Assembly: GCA_964035575.1 (NCBI GenBank)
Contig: OZ037932.1
Coordinates: 248,001 to 312,000, forward strand
Source: Rhynchopus sp. YZ270_cl-10
Taxonomy: Eukaryota; Euglenozoa; Diplonemea; Diplonemida; Diplonemidae
Direction of reading: 5' to 3'
Length of the DNA: 64,000 bases
Under the pieces are notes generated by a model, which ran no database searches, was not told where the DNA came from, and was given only the letters and a program-made list of their open reading frames with translations. Below, piece after piece: positions 30,593-40,853 of this stretch (position 1 is its first letter; each line of letters begins with the position of its first letter). The position numbers and the translations under genes are program-made.

Positions 30593-30751
30593 CAAATAGA
30601 AACTTAACACTCATCACACGATAAAAACCCACGGGAGACAGGTTGTGGTGAAACGCACAACACCTCGACCTGTTTGGTGAGGAGTGGCTCTGCAGCGCGG
30701 TTCGTCCCTAGAACCGCAAAGTTGTGTTCAAAGTGCGTTGTTTCTATTTCC
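30593..30751 (+). mobile_element. R7 element, copy 2
   Basis: CAAATAGAAACTTAACAC to GTTTCTATTTCC. It has an extra hairpin, GCGGTTC/GAACCGC, absent from the 10212 copy, and the CTCATCACACGATAAAA block matches that copy exactly. Confidence 0.75.
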
Positions 30752-30863
30752 TCCTTCATTTCATGACAGAAAAAAATGTTTTTTTTTTCGTTGATTGCTC
30801 AATTACCCTGAAGGAGGGGGGTGATTGGTGTATCAGAAGAACTATGTAGGTATAAAAAGAAAA

Positions 30864-30951
30864 GTTTTATAAGATGATCCTAAGCTCGCTCGTGCTTAGT
30901 CACCTTGAGTCAAAAATTGTAAGATGAATGTGCCTCTCGTGCACACACTGA
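30864..30951 (+). repeat. R1 followed by R2
   Basis: R1 with loop TCGCTCGT, then R2 (GTAAGATGAATGTGC, CTCTCGT, GCACACAC) about 15 bp later. The same pair and spacing occur at 35236. Confidence 0.85.
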
Positions 30952-31490
30952 AAAAGGGGGTGAAATCGGTAGTGCAAAATATTTAAAAAAAACGCCCTGA
31001 GCGGGCGCAGGTTTGTATTATTAAAAGAAGAGAAAGAGTGAGAAATGATTAATGTACCTTTTTTCCGGGTACATCTATAATTTAGAATACAATTTGAAAA
31101 GAGAGAGAAAGAAAATAACAGGAATGACTGTTGTATGGGATGCAAAGATTCATCCCTCCCTAAAAAGTCTATTGAAGAAGGTTTTTAAATGTTAAAAAAC
31201 TCCCCCTTTTATCAAAAAAAAAAGCGACACAAAACAAAAATCACTTCAAATAACCCAGGAATTGATAGTTTGCGTAATGCATGCCTTCCTCAGGGACGCA
31301 AAGCCACGAGAACAGACAGTCATAATATTATATCACCCAAAAAAAAATGAGCAATATTCTGTGCAGGATTTACCCGATATAATAGTATGACATATCTGCA
31401 AAAAACCCACTCTATAACAGGTTGTGCTGTGCTAAAACAATTTTTTTTTTTTTGGAAAAGATACGAAGTCTACCATTGTCTTATTTTGAG

Positions 31491-31604
31491 TTTTTTTTGT
31501 AGTTTCGACAATCACCCTGCCCAAGGACGGGTTCTGTGTGCGCAAAGGTCGCCCGAAGGCTAATTTGAATTTCAAAGGTATAGATGCAGATCATCTTCAA
31601 CCCA
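31491..31604 (+). repeat. R6 copy
   Basis: TTTCGACAATCACCCTGCCC, GACGGGTTCTGTG, GCCCGAAGGC, then AGGTATAGATGCAGATCATC and TTCAACCC: the fullest R6 copy here. Confidence 0.7.
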
Positions 31605-31849
31605 AAGAAATTTCTTTCGTTTTTTTTTATTAAGTGCGCTGTGCTAAAAACCACCTGATTTTGACCCGAGTTTTGGCGGTGTTTGGTGGAAGTTGCTACC
31701 TAAAAAGCGGGTGGTAAGACAGGAACAAAGAAAAGGGTTGTGAGAAAGGTTTCGACCTCTAAGAAAAATAAGTTCAAAAAGGATAGCACTTCGTTTTTTG
31801 TTTATGGGAGAGTAGAGAGAGAGGAAGACTTTAACAAAAAAAAAACTAG

Positions 31850-31886
31850 TTGAGATGTGAATATGCCTGTGCATACACATCTTAAC
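31850..31886 (+). repeat. R2 copy
   Basis: GAGATGTGAATATGCCTGTG, CATACACATCTTAAC. The inner stem is TATGC/GCATA, changed on both sides. Confidence 0.7.
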
Positions 31887-32033
31887 TCTCAAAAGAAATA
31901 AATAATTTTTATTTTAGTTTTGAGTTCAAAAAAAAGAGAGTAAAAAGGTTAAAAAGGAACGCCTGTCGGCGTGTGTGCGATTTCTGCTTATGAGCGATTT
32001 ATTTTTATTGCATTGACAATCACTTTACATCTA

Positions 32034-32137
32034 CAGTTGGACAACTAATACTGGCGACCAAAAAAAAGTCGCCGATTACAAGAAAACCCACAAAAATTCG
32101 CCAATATTATTTGGTCGCCAAGTTTCTTGTCCAACTG
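32034..32137. mobile_element. Tc1/mariner-type MITE with TA target duplication
   Basis: Ends CAGTTGGACAA and TTGTCCAACTG, with a second inverted block TGGCGACCAAA/TTTGGTCGCCA inside, so the TIRs span about 30 bp with small gaps. It is flanked by TA on both sides (32032-32033, 32138-32139). At 104 bp it has no coding capacity. TA duplication plus TIRs fits a non-autonomous Tc1/mariner element. Confidence 0.85.
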
Positions 32138-32142
32138 TATTA

Positions 32143-32280
32143 TGGTGTGCTCCGGGGTATCGGTAAATAATTTTTTTTTCATTTCAATTCACAACTCTTC
32201 ACAAAAATATGGCATGTACTAATGAAGAGTTGCGAAGAGTTGTGAAGAGGTGTGAAGTCCCATACCCCCGGAACACACCA
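32143..32280. mobile_element. TG..CA inverted-repeat element, 138 bp
   Basis: The left end TGGTGTGCTCCGGGGTATCG pairs with right end TACCCCCGGAACACACCA. Exact 5-bp flanking repeat TATTA at 32138-32142 and 32281-32285. Inside are TTCACAACTC decamers on the left and their complement GAGTTGTGAA on the right, so the whole unit can fold back. It lies directly against the mariner MITE to its left. Confidence 0.88.
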
Positions 32281-32291
32281 TATTAGTAAAA

Positions 32292-32372
32292 AGATCTGTA
32301 CCCAACGTCAGCCGAAAGCCTTTTTTTGTACTACGGAAGGTATAGACGCAGATCGTCCTCAACCCTTGAGAG
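32292..32372 (+). repeat. R6 copy, right portion
   Basis: GATCTGTACCCAACGTCAGC, CGAAAGCC, TACGGAAGGTATAGACGCAG, ATCGTCCTCAACCC. Confidence 0.65.
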
Positions 32373-32648
32373 TTACGTTTATTTCGCAGAATTCACTACA
32401 TTTTTTTTTTCAAAAAAGACCAAAAAAAGATGGGCGAGAGTAAAACCCTCTGAATTTTAATACTCCCCACAAATGAAGCTCGGGAAGATGAAAATAACCC
32501 AGGTTTGAAAAGAAACGCATAATTTTTATTTTGCATTTTTCGTTTCTTCAAAAAAGAGAAGCTTAAAAACAAAATAGCAAAACCCGAAAGACGCCACAGA
32601 TCTTTCATAGCGTGGGCGGGGGATTGCCCGAACCATCTTCGATAATAA

Positions 32649-32710
32649 AGTGAAGTTGATAGTGCAAACGCCTCGGGGACGCAGGGCACTGACACTCCGT
32701 GGGTAATATA
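32649..32710 (+). repeat. R5 copy
   Basis: GAAGTTGATAGTGCAAACGC, CTCGGGGACG, CAGGGCACTGACACTCCG. Confidence 0.75.
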
Positions 32711-34593
32711 AAAAAATTAGAATCGTTACAAGAAATTAAAGAGAACATTTTCATGCTGGTGGTATCACTTTAAAAAGTCAAAAGTACATTTTTAGTACTG
32801 TGTTTGGGGGGTGGTAACACATTATACCCCAGTTATTTTCACGTGAAGTATCATCGACGCCAGCGTTAACTCTCCGCTTTTAAAACTAAAATTATGGATG
32901 TTAATCGTTACAGGGCAGCACCGGGTTTTGCGAATTCCGATCCACTACCGGGTATTACGGGAGGGGCCGTAATATCCAGCAATAATTTTTTTTTACAAAA
33001 CCGGTACTTCCGCGTACCCTGGAACAGGTGTCATCATCCATGTTAAATATTCTGAAAGCGGCTATCGTACAAAAAAGTCAGCCTAAAGGCGTCATTCAGT
33101 TCCATTTTTTTTTCGTTTTGGAAATACATTATTTTTTCTTATTTTGGAGTGTGGGGCCGAATGACAAAGTGTACATAAAATTATTCTCAGGCCCAAACAA
33201 CACACCTAACATACTCAACGCAATCCCACAGAAAATAAGAAAATAATACACACTGAACAGACAAAAAACACTACAATCCGATATAGGCCAACACACCCAC
33301 TCATAGTTGAGCAACTGCAGGTATTCAGTGGTACCCACATTCGCTCGATAGGCGGTCAGTATACTTTTTTTTTTTGACAATTTACATTGTCTGGCAGGAA
33401 CGCCACCTCCTGTGCAATTAAGGGGGGAAAACTGTGACAAAAAAATTGGAACAGTGTGGAAATAGTGTAGCTCTACTAGGGGTCTTTTTGTGACTCACAA
33501 AATTGTCAAAAAGACGAACCCCTAAGCCTCTCACACATTGCGTTACCTTTTACTGTTGAGTCAAATGAGAGCAGTCCCGGGGGAAAATAACACTACTCTC
33601 AATGATCACCTCTTAGTATTCACAAAAAAAAAAAAAGATAGACCACGATAAGCCAAATTAGTGGTCTTTGTTGGCATACTTTGGGAATCTGGACCCAATA
33701 TTTTCGTTTTGGTAATACACCAACCTAAAAGAGCCGAACCTATTTTACTGATAAAAATAAAATAAAGACGTTGTGACAGGGGCCCAGTTGGGCTCTATTT
33801 TTCTTTTTTGTAGTACAGGGAAGAGAGAGAAGATACAGTAGGCCAAAAAATTAAACATGGGAGGGGGTAAAAAACCCTTAGTGTCCACTTCAAAATAACC
33901 CAAAAACACATCTTAGTGTTTACTCCCTCCGATGTTTCTTGGGATACTGTATTCAGAAAGGGTGAATCGAAGCCACTTTCTACTGCGTAAAAATGGAAAA
34001 AAAAAGTTAAAATAAAAAAAAATCAGAGAAATGTGTTTCGCACGATGGCTTCTTTTGCAGGGAAAACGATACCTACCTGGATCTCACACAGATGCGCTTG
34101 AGATGAGTCAAAAAGGAGGACATTTCTGGTCGTGTTTTTGGATTTCTTTTTTTTGATAATTCGACTACGGGATGCCACCGCATAGCATAGATGGTCAGCA
34201 CGCGGCGGTCGCCTTTTTTTTCGTGTTCATAATTCAGGGGGTTGAGCTACATTTTCTTCCAGTCTTTTTTATCCTTAAAAAAATGACCGCACTTGATCCC
34301 CTGCGTAGTTACAGTACTCCAAATATGGTTAGCATCCAAAAAAAGGAAGCCAAAATACCCTAAACCCCTAATGTGCATACGTTTGTTGTTTTATGATTGA
34401 AGGAAATTTCGAAGAGGAAAGAAACACCTGGGTCAATCTCTACCTTCATCTGTCGGATCCAATGAATCTACGAAAGACAAAAAAACAGAGAATTCTTCAA
34501 AGATGGCAATGTGACCGATACTCCGTAAACTCGATGCTAAGGCACTTTCAAAAAAAAAAAGGTATTTCATGGTGCGGATTTTGCGATTTTGGC
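32711..34593. other. Gene-free stretch
   Basis: AT-rich with homopolymer runs. A perfect-looking hairpin core at 33479-33529 (GGGGTCTTTTTGTGAC with GTCAAAAAGACGAACCCC) is the only structure I noted. No gene or named repeat. Confidence 0.4.
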
Positions 34594-34645
34594 TGGCCCA
34601 AGAAGGGCCCAAAAGGGTCCAAAACCCAAAACCGTCGGGTCCGCC
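34594..34645 (+). repeat. Fragment shared, inverted, with the large TIR element
   Basis: GGCCCAAGAAGGGCCCAAAA, then GGGTCCAAA. The reverse complement occurs at about 39603-39652 (TTTGGACCC, TTTTGGGCCATTCTTGGGCC). This suggests a relic of a second large element. Confidence 0.5.
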
Positions 34646-34735
34646 ACACTATTTCAACATATGCATTCAAATAAATTGAGAGCATAGGTATAGGGATCAA
34701 CAAAAATGTTCCCCAAAAAAGAAAATGCGAATAGT

Positions 34736-34827
34736 TGTTGATGCGGGCACCTCCGACTGACCCACTGTACGATGTCAGCCATCCGGATGAAAGCACCAAG
34801 TACCCTGCGGCCAACAACAGAAAAATC
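34736..34827 (+). repeat. R8 dispersed repeat, copy 2
   Basis: Same ordered blocks as 6485-6559, with CGGATGAAAG inserted between GCCA and CACCAAG. Confidence 0.75.
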
Positions 34828-35235
34828 CCCACACCACAATCCCCCCCCGAACAAAAAGAATACTGCTGTGTAGGTTTGGTGCTCACTTTATTTTATTTTT
34901 TCGCTGGAACCTACCATGGTAGGCGTGACGCTGACTACGCGGTAGTTATCGGTAGCCGCGCCACTGGTACTGCCGTAGTGCTCACTTTATTTTTCTTTGT
35001 TTTTGGTTTTTGGTTTTTTGTATTTTAGAAGGAAACGGAATAAATAGGTTGGGTGAGGGGGTTGAGGGGGGGGGAGAGTGGTTGGTGCTGTTGCAAACCT
35101 GTTGGTATGAAAAAAAAATTATGAATCATTCACACCGTCTCACAAAAAAAGGCTCGCTTCTTGTTGAGAGAAAGGGGGACAGATGGACGGGGTATTTTTT
35201 TTTATATTCATTTAGTCCACCCTAAGAGGGAAAAA

Positions 35236-35331
35236 GCTTGTAAGATGAGTTAAGCCTATTTAGTAACTTAGTCACCTTTGAGCAGAGGAAGCTTGAAAGA
35301 TGGAATGCGACCTTACACATATATCTTACAA
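35236..35331 (+). repeat. R1 followed by R2
   Basis: R1: CTTGTAAGATGAGTTAAGCC, TTAGTCACCTTTGA. R2: GAAAGATGGAATGCGACC, ACATATATCTTAC. Both are diverged, but order and spacing match 30864. Confidence 0.7.
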
Positions 35332-35639
35332 AAAAAAAAAAAAAACGTTTTTTGAAGAAAAAAAATGGGGTTGCCTTTTGTTGCAACACCGTACAAATCT
35401 CCACATATTTTATTTTAATTTTACATCAAAAAGCCCCTTCTATTTTTCAGGCTTGTGAGATGAGCATATTTTTTTTTTCGTATCAAAATATCTTAATAAT
35501 GCGTCTCACCACTGCCATGTTCACTTTCGCTTGACCCCTAGCAGTTGGGCACTGAAGGGGGTTTTTCTAAATTACAATTTGTTCTGGAAAAAAAAAAAAA
35601 AAATAACTGCCTGCAAAGGTGAAGAAAAGGCCCCGGAGA

Positions 35640-35960
35640 AAGCTAAGCCATGGGTAAAGCTGAGGTAAGGGGGTAGAGTGGGGTAACTGCTGGGGCATCT
35701 CTTTGTACGTTGTTTATTTTGTTGTGGCTGTGTTCTGTGTTCCGTGCGTTACAAATACCCATTGTGAGTAAATACATTGGGACCCTGTACCACCTGAAAT
35801 TTGGCGACGGAAGTAACTGACTTTCTTTTGTAACCACAGTAAAATCACAAATCAAGCCATTTACTTCACTGTCATGTCTGGTACCCTTTAATACTAACAT
35901 GACGCACACACACGGCACGCCAAAGAAGAACACCACATCGGGGCGCAAAGTTCTGGAAAC
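35640..35960. other. Unassigned stretch of balanced composition
   Basis: Less A/T-biased than its surroundings, with an open minus-strand frame of about 100 residues. No similarity that I recognise, so no gene is called. Confidence 0.3.
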
Positions 35961-36008
35961 GGGGTTGGGGTTTTTACTATATTTTTGATGCTACCGAAAT
36001 CCTGTCAG

Positions 36009-36138
36009 GGACCTGTCAATATAGGGGAGGGGGTGTGTCATTTTATAATTTCCATCTGATTTTTTACTGGGCACTGGGCCCTGGCAAAAGTAAGGAATTA
36101 TAAAGTGGACCCCCCTTGTGTCAAGGACCTGTCAATAT
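36009..36138. mobile_element. Candidate MITE with 14-bp flanking direct repeats
   Basis: GGACCTGTCAATAT occurs at 36009-36022 and 36125-36138. Between the copies, AGGGGAGGGGG..TTTATAATTTCC is mirrored by GGAATTATAAA..CCCCCCTT. The direct repeats could be a long target duplication or part of the repeat itself. Confidence 0.5.
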
Positions 36139-36187
36139 CGGCACTTTCGGGAATAGTCTGGGGTTAGAGGATAATCAATCTTTAGTT

Positions 36188-36330
36188 TTGTTGTATCGAC
36201 AATATGTCAACCGAGGGGGGGTTTGTTTTTTGTGTTGTGTTGTGTCGACAATCGCCTAAGAACCCACCTGGGGCCAATAGGGTCTGTCCTCAATGTTGGC
36301 CGAAGCCTTTGTACTACTTTTTTTTCTCTT
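36188..36330 (+). repeat. R6 copies, tandem partial and full
   Basis: GTTGTATCGACAAT at 36189 is repeated as GTTGTGTCGACAATCGCC at 36237, then GGGTCTGTCCTCAATG, TTGGCCGAAGCCTTTGTACT. Confidence 0.7.
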
Positions 36331-36611
36331 TGGTTCAGCTATTGAGAGGGACACACGCCGTCATATCTTGTTCAGAGAAAGAAAATGGTGGTATAGTGGA
36401 GCTCATCCTCGAGTTGTCACACTAATACAACCAAGTTTAAAAAAAATGAAAATAAAACAGTACGTCAAACCATTTATCCCATCCCGCTTTTTTTGCGGGA
36501 GAGAAAAAAAAGGGGGGTTAAGAGAAGAATCGATTCCCGCGCCATCCCCACTACCCCTAGCATGAGAAAGCTGGTTTTGGTATAAGAGCGTACACCTTTC
36601 GTTTTCTTAAT

Positions 36612-36689
36612 ATTTTTTTTTTTTGACAAATTGTTGGAGTAGTACAGTTGCCTCGATTGTGTTGCCACAGTTTTGTGCAATCTCCTCTT
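36612..36689 (+). repeat. R4 copy
   Basis: T12 run, GACAAATTGTTGGAGTAG, TTGCCTCGATTGTGTTGCC, GTGCAATCTCC. Confidence 0.85.
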
Positions 36690-36935
36690 TTTAGTCATTC
36701 TTGATAGTATAACTGCCATATTGACAGTCTTCAATTGTGTTTTTTTAATCTTTTTTGGTCGAGCAAAGTTCAGGGCACAGAAGACCCGTTAAATTTAATT
36801 CTTTTTGTTTCACTTTATGCAGATTCCATTTTGTGTCGTTACCCAGTCGCATACCGTAACACAACACTTCTTGCAGGGGGTAGATCCCTTAGTGCACAGA
36901 ATGAGTAGTGTCCTTGCACAAAAAAAAGAAAGAAA

Positions 36936-36975
36936 AGTTTATAAGATGACCCTAAGCCTCATGCTCAGTCACCTT
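36936..36975 (+). repeat. R1 copy
   Basis: GTTTATAAGATGACCCTAAG, loop CCTCAT, GCTCAGTCACCTT. Confidence 0.85.
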
Positions 36976-37081
36976 GATCACATTCGTTACTAATAATACC
37001 ACAAACATTGCTGTGGGTGGAGGTGGGGGTGGGGTGGAATCGTACACCGAATATAGGGATGCCAACATTATTTCATATATT

Positions 37082-37133
37082 TTCTATTCTACTGAATAGA
37101 AGGTATAATAGGGTGCACTAAATGTACCCAAAA
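37082..37133 (+). repeat. R9 copy 1, with palindrome
   Basis: TTCTATTC, TACT, GAATAGAA is a perfect 8-bp hairpin, followed by GGTATAATAGGGTGCACTAA and ATGTACCC. Nearly identical to 44489-44538. Confidence 0.8.
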
Positions 37134-37402
37134 CTTTGTACGCAAACATAAAAAAAAAACATCAAAAAACGACAGAAATAAAGTCGCCTTCGTTGACGTC
37201 TCGCCCATTTAGCCTATTTTTTTTTATTAGAAAGAGAAAGAAAAGAAGAAGAAAACCAAATGAAGTTAGGGGCTCAGCACAACGCAACTACATCACCATG
37301 CAATAATATTAGTACTAGTATCAGGTGTGTCGCTCGGACAATAAAAGCGATTTGTTTAGATATGCACACAGCTGACACCAGAACAGGTAAAAGAGAAAAA
37401 AA

Positions 37403-37500
37403 CATGAAAGATGCATTGTGTCTCGATACACATATCGTAATGTGCAAAAAATTTTATTGACTTGAAATACAAAGCCCTCTCGTGAACAGTGTACCTTTGG
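37403..37500 (+). repeat. R2 followed by R3
   Basis: R2: GAAAGATGCATTGTGTCTCG, ATACACATATCGTAA. R3: CTTGAAATACAAAGCCCTCT, CGTGAACAGTGTACCTTTGG. Confidence 0.8.
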
Positions 37501-37582
37501 TACAATGACCGGTTGTACCCCAATCACGCTGTCCTACAATCCATTTTCGAGATTGACATCTGATTAAAAAGAAGAAAAAGAA

Positions 37583-37622
37583 ACTGTGTAAGATGAATGT
37601 GCCTCTCGTGCACACCATCTAA
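37583..37622 (+). repeat. R2 copy, consensus-like
   Basis: GTAAGATGAATGTGC, CTCTCGT, GCACACCATCTAAC. Confidence 0.85.
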
Positions 37623-37713
37623 CAAGCTTCTAAAAATGACAACTGACGTACAGATGTCTCTGTGGCACGTTAACAGACACACATAACAAACAGAGCAAAA
37701 TAAAAGAAAAACA

Positions 37714-37753
37714 ATTTAGAAGATGAACATAAGCCTCTTGCTCAGGCACCTTG
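37714..37753 (+). repeat. R1 copy
   Basis: TTTAGAAGATGAACATAAGC, CTCTT, GCTCAGGCACCTT. Confidence 0.75.
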
Positions 37754-37949
37754 AAATACATAATGGGGTCGGGAAAGGGAAACTTGGTTGCGTTCGTTAT
37801 TAAGGCGAAGAAAAGACGAAAGAGAAACTGAGTTTTTGCGCGCTCTCAAAAACCGGCCAAAAAAAATTGTGTTATTAGGGTTCTTGGGTGGGGGTCTCCT
37901 CCTTTGGTCTACACTAATACCAAGTATTCAAAAAAGGAAGGGGGAAAAA

Positions 37950-37986
37950 AGAAGTTTGTGATATGAAATCCTCTGTGCTCAGTTAC
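37950..37986 (+). repeat. R1 degenerate copy
   Basis: GAAGTTTGTGATATGAAATC, CTCTGT, GCTCAGTTAC. Confidence 0.5.
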
Positions 37987-37988
37987 GA

Positions 37989-38062
37989 AAAAATAGAAAC
38001 TTAACACTCATCACACGATAAAACCCATGGGAGAGGTTGTGGTGAAACGCACCAAACCCCCT
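37989..38062 (+). mobile_element. R7 left half
   Basis: AAATAGAAACTTAACACTCA to GTGGTGAAACGCACCAAACC. The right half is missing and unrelated sequence follows, including the hairpin CTGGGGATCG, CTT, CGATCCCTCAG at 38069-38092. Confidence 0.65.
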
Positions 38063-38140
38063 TTGGGACTGGGGATCGCTTCGATCCCTCAGCCTTCTCA
38101 TAATTATGTTGCCCTCTAGGCTGCTTGGAGAAAAAATTTT

Positions 38141-38178
38141 CTATGAATGTGCATCTCGTGCACATACACACTATCGTT
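38141..38178 (+). repeat. R2 copy
   Basis: TATGAATGTGCATCTCGTGC, ACATACACACTATCG. Confidence 0.7.
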
Positions 38179-38330
38179 ATCTAAAAAAGATTGGGCGTTC
38201 AGTTTTGGTTTGTGTGCAAATATGGGTAAGACCTTTCAGATTGTACATATCTGAACTGAAGTCATGGTTTCCACTAAAGGGGATGGAGACCCATTGTTCT
38301 ATGGTAATATCCCCTTTTAAACGATATAAA

Positions 38331-38412
38331 ATGAAGTTGATAGTGCAAAACGCTTTCTGGGACGTCAGGCATTTGACACTCCGCGGGTTATCGAAACCTC
38401 GGAGTGTTGCAC
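38331..38412 (+). repeat. R5 full copy with second hairpin
   Basis: GAAGTTGATAGTGCAAAACG, then the hairpin ACACTCCGCGGGTT, ATCG, AACCTCGGAGTGT. Confidence 0.85.
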
Positions 38413-38653
38413 TTCGACATATAAAAGTAGATTCGTTCCTCTTTTGCCAATCGCGCTGTCCATCCTACATTTCTTACAAATGACACAAAATGTGTTTTGA
38501 AAAAAAGAAGAAAAAAATCACTAAAATTGGGTGCTCTATGATATCACCTCCGTGAGACACACAACAGACTGTGAGAACTTACTGAGAGTTACTATAGATC
38601 ACCCAAAAAAAATGGGCGAGGCAAAAGAAAAAGAAAAAAAAAAATAGAAAAAC

Positions 38654-38873
38654 TGGTGTGGCTGAAAGGGGGGGGTGGAAAAAGTGCGGATCAGCCCTGT
38701 GTACTGTGTACTGTGTACTGTGTACTGTGTACTGTGTACTGTGTACTGTGTACTGTGTACTGTGTACTCTGCACTGTGTACTGTATACCTGTGTACCTGG
38801 TACACAGGCACAGTCAGCAAGCCAACATGGTAAAAGTGCGGAAAAAGTGCCCCCCCCCCCTTCAGCCACATCA
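38654..38873. mobile_element. TG..CA inverted-repeat element with TGTGTAC array, 220 bp
   Basis: Left end TGGTGTGGCTGAAAGGGGGG; the right end reads as TGATGTGGCTGAAGGGGGGG in inverse. Exact 5-bp flank AAAAC at 38649-38653 and 38874-38878. GAAAAAGTGCGG occurs in both halves. The core (about 38696-38792) is about 13 copies of CTGTGTA, which is the TACACAG heptamer on the other strand. Confidence 0.87.
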
Positions 38874-39021
38874 AAAACTATTTTTTTTGTGACAAAAAAG
38901 ATCCTTTTTGGATTCTGTCACCGAAGGTCCATTTTTATGGAGGCGTGATGACAAGAATCAAAGCAAACGATTTATGCTATTATGCTCCTACCGAGGAAAG
39001 AAAAATAGCGGCAAAAAAAAA

Positions 39022-39131
39022 ATTGACTTGAATAATACCAAGCCCTCACGTGACAGTGTACCTTTGAGGGGGGAAAAGAGAGAAGAGTTTGGTGCGATGA
39101 ACCTAAGCCTCTCTGTGTGCCTAGTCACCTT
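39022..39131 (+). repeat. R3 followed by R1
   Basis: R3: GACTTGAATAATACCAAGCC, CTCACGTGACAGTGTACC. R1: GTTTGGTGCGATGAACCTAA, GCCTAGTCACCTTT with a long loop. Confidence 0.8.
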
Positions 39132-39210
39132 TAATAACACGGAAGAGTGATAAAAATGAAAGCCACAGCAATATCCTATAGCCGGCCCCCCTTTTTGTTT
39201 GCTACTTGGG

Positions 39211-39250
39211 GTAAAGATCGGTACTCAATGTCGGCCGAAACCTGACTGCA
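39211..39250 (+). repeat. R6 fragment
   Basis: AAAGATCGGTACTCAATGTC, GGCCGAAACC. It is cut off just left of the large TIR element. Confidence 0.55.
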
Positions 39251-39295
39251 GATTTTCTTTTGTGGTGTGTTCCGGGGTATCGAAAAATACAAATT

Positions 39296-39490
39296 TTCAT
39301 TTCAATTCACAACTCTTCACAACTCTTCACAACTATTCACAACTATTCACAACTCTTCACAAATTTTCACAAAAACGTGTATGTGAAGAGTTGTGAAGAG
39401 TTGTGAAAAGTTGTGAAGAGTTGTGAAGAGTTGTGAAGAGTTGTGAAGAGTTGTGAAGAGTTGTGAAGAGTTGTGAAGAGTTGTGAAGTT
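39296..39490. repeat. Left subterminal decamer array with inverted half
   Basis: Six TTCACAACTC-like units to about 39360, then about twelve GAGTTGTGAA units to 39490. The two halves can form a long hairpin. Confidence 0.92.
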
Positions 39491-39723
39491 GGCGAAGTCT
39501 GGGTGGTGCCTGGGCACCCAGGTACCCAGGTAGGTACAGGACACCTTTTGGAGGACGTTGGTTGGCAACACAGGAGGTTCTATGTGCAAAAAGTGCCTAA
39601 AATGGTGCGGCTGACGGGACGATTTGGACCCTTTTGGGCCATTCTTGGGCCACGTGTTTTTAGGTGTGTTTTTTTTTCAACTTTTTGACTTGGATTGCAT
39701 TTTTGGGATCCCCGTGCAGTGGT

Positions 39724-40410
39724 CATACTTGGACCGCCCGAAAAAAATTTCGGGCGAATTCGGGCGGATTTTTCGGGCGCGGGTCCCGAGCGCCCGAAAT
39801 GTGCCCGAAATATATTTCGGGCGTTTTAAAGGGAATTTATACGTAATTCGGGCGAATTCGGGCGCACAATCGGTGCACTGGAGTATCTTATGTGTGCTGG
39901 GAAGCATGCCACCAGTGTAAAAATTTTACGCTTTATTTGAAAGATTGGCACAAAATTTGTTCAAAGAAAAAAAAATTGAGCAAAAAGTCCGAAACACCCC
40001 GAGAATGGGTCAGAACCACCCTGTGACCCGACAATTCACAAAAATTCACCTTGAAATACGAAAAAATGGTGAAACCCCGGTTCATAGTGTGTTTTGGGTG
40101 GGAATAAGCACATGATAGTCAGAAAACCCGTGTTTGGTGGTGATTCCCAAAGTGCACTCAGGTGTACAAAAGTTTTCGATTCTTGCTTATTTTGACAGAT
40201 TTGACATCAAATATTTCCAAATATAAAAAGTTTTTTGCAAAAATGAATAGAAACCTGCCTAGTCGGTTTTCACTAAGGAAAAAGCGCCCGAATCCGCCCG
40301 AAATCTGCATTTCGGGCGTTTTCGGGCAAATTCGGGCGCACAAAATCGCCCGAAATCCGCCCCTAATCCGCCCGAAATGCCCGAAATATATTTCGGGCGG
40401 TCCAAGTATG
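39724..40410. mobile_element. Nested 687-bp inverted-repeat element
   Basis: Ends CATACTTGGACCGCCCGAAA and TTTCGGGCGGTCCAAGTATG are exact inverse copies. Flanked by AGTGGT at 39718-39723 and 40411-40416. Subterminal zones are packed with TTCGGGCG and CGCCCGAA in both orientations. No coding frame. Inserted into the larger element. Confidence 0.87.
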
Positions 40411-40853
40411 AGTGGTGGGGCCGACGTTGAAAATTGGACAATTTTATGACCTCTTAAATTTCGGAAAATATGAGCCCGGTCACTAATAGGCGGCCCATTT
40501 CGGTCAAAAATTGTCCCCAAAATCCGGAGTGTATTATTGACCTTTGTGGGCGACGAGACTGTCCTGTGTGAGGTTAACCTACAGGTTAATTCCATTATGG
40601 CGGTGGTTGTTTTGCATCTCTCACACATTATGGATCGACGCACTGGTGAGTCCTTGGCGGTTACTTCGTCTCCTTTCGTCTTATCCGCCTTTTTGGTGGG
40701 GATTATTAACACCGTTTTTAGAAATTTTGTGCGAGTTAGGAAAAAATATGAGAGTACCACAGATACTCCAAAGTTAAAAATTCTTGCTTTAATGGAATTT
40801 TTGGGCCTCAAACTCGGACATCGGAAATCCATAGGGTCCCCCCTATGGTTTTT

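Noticed and set aside
32143-32280. Solo LTR (TG..CA with 5-bp duplication)
   Set aside because: The ends are long inverted repeats and the unit folds back on itself. LTRs have only a few inverted bases and no such symmetry.
39296-39490. CRISPR-like spacing of TTCACAACTC repeats
   Set aside because: The units are contiguous without spacers, are partly inverted, and lie in a eukaryotic transposon end.
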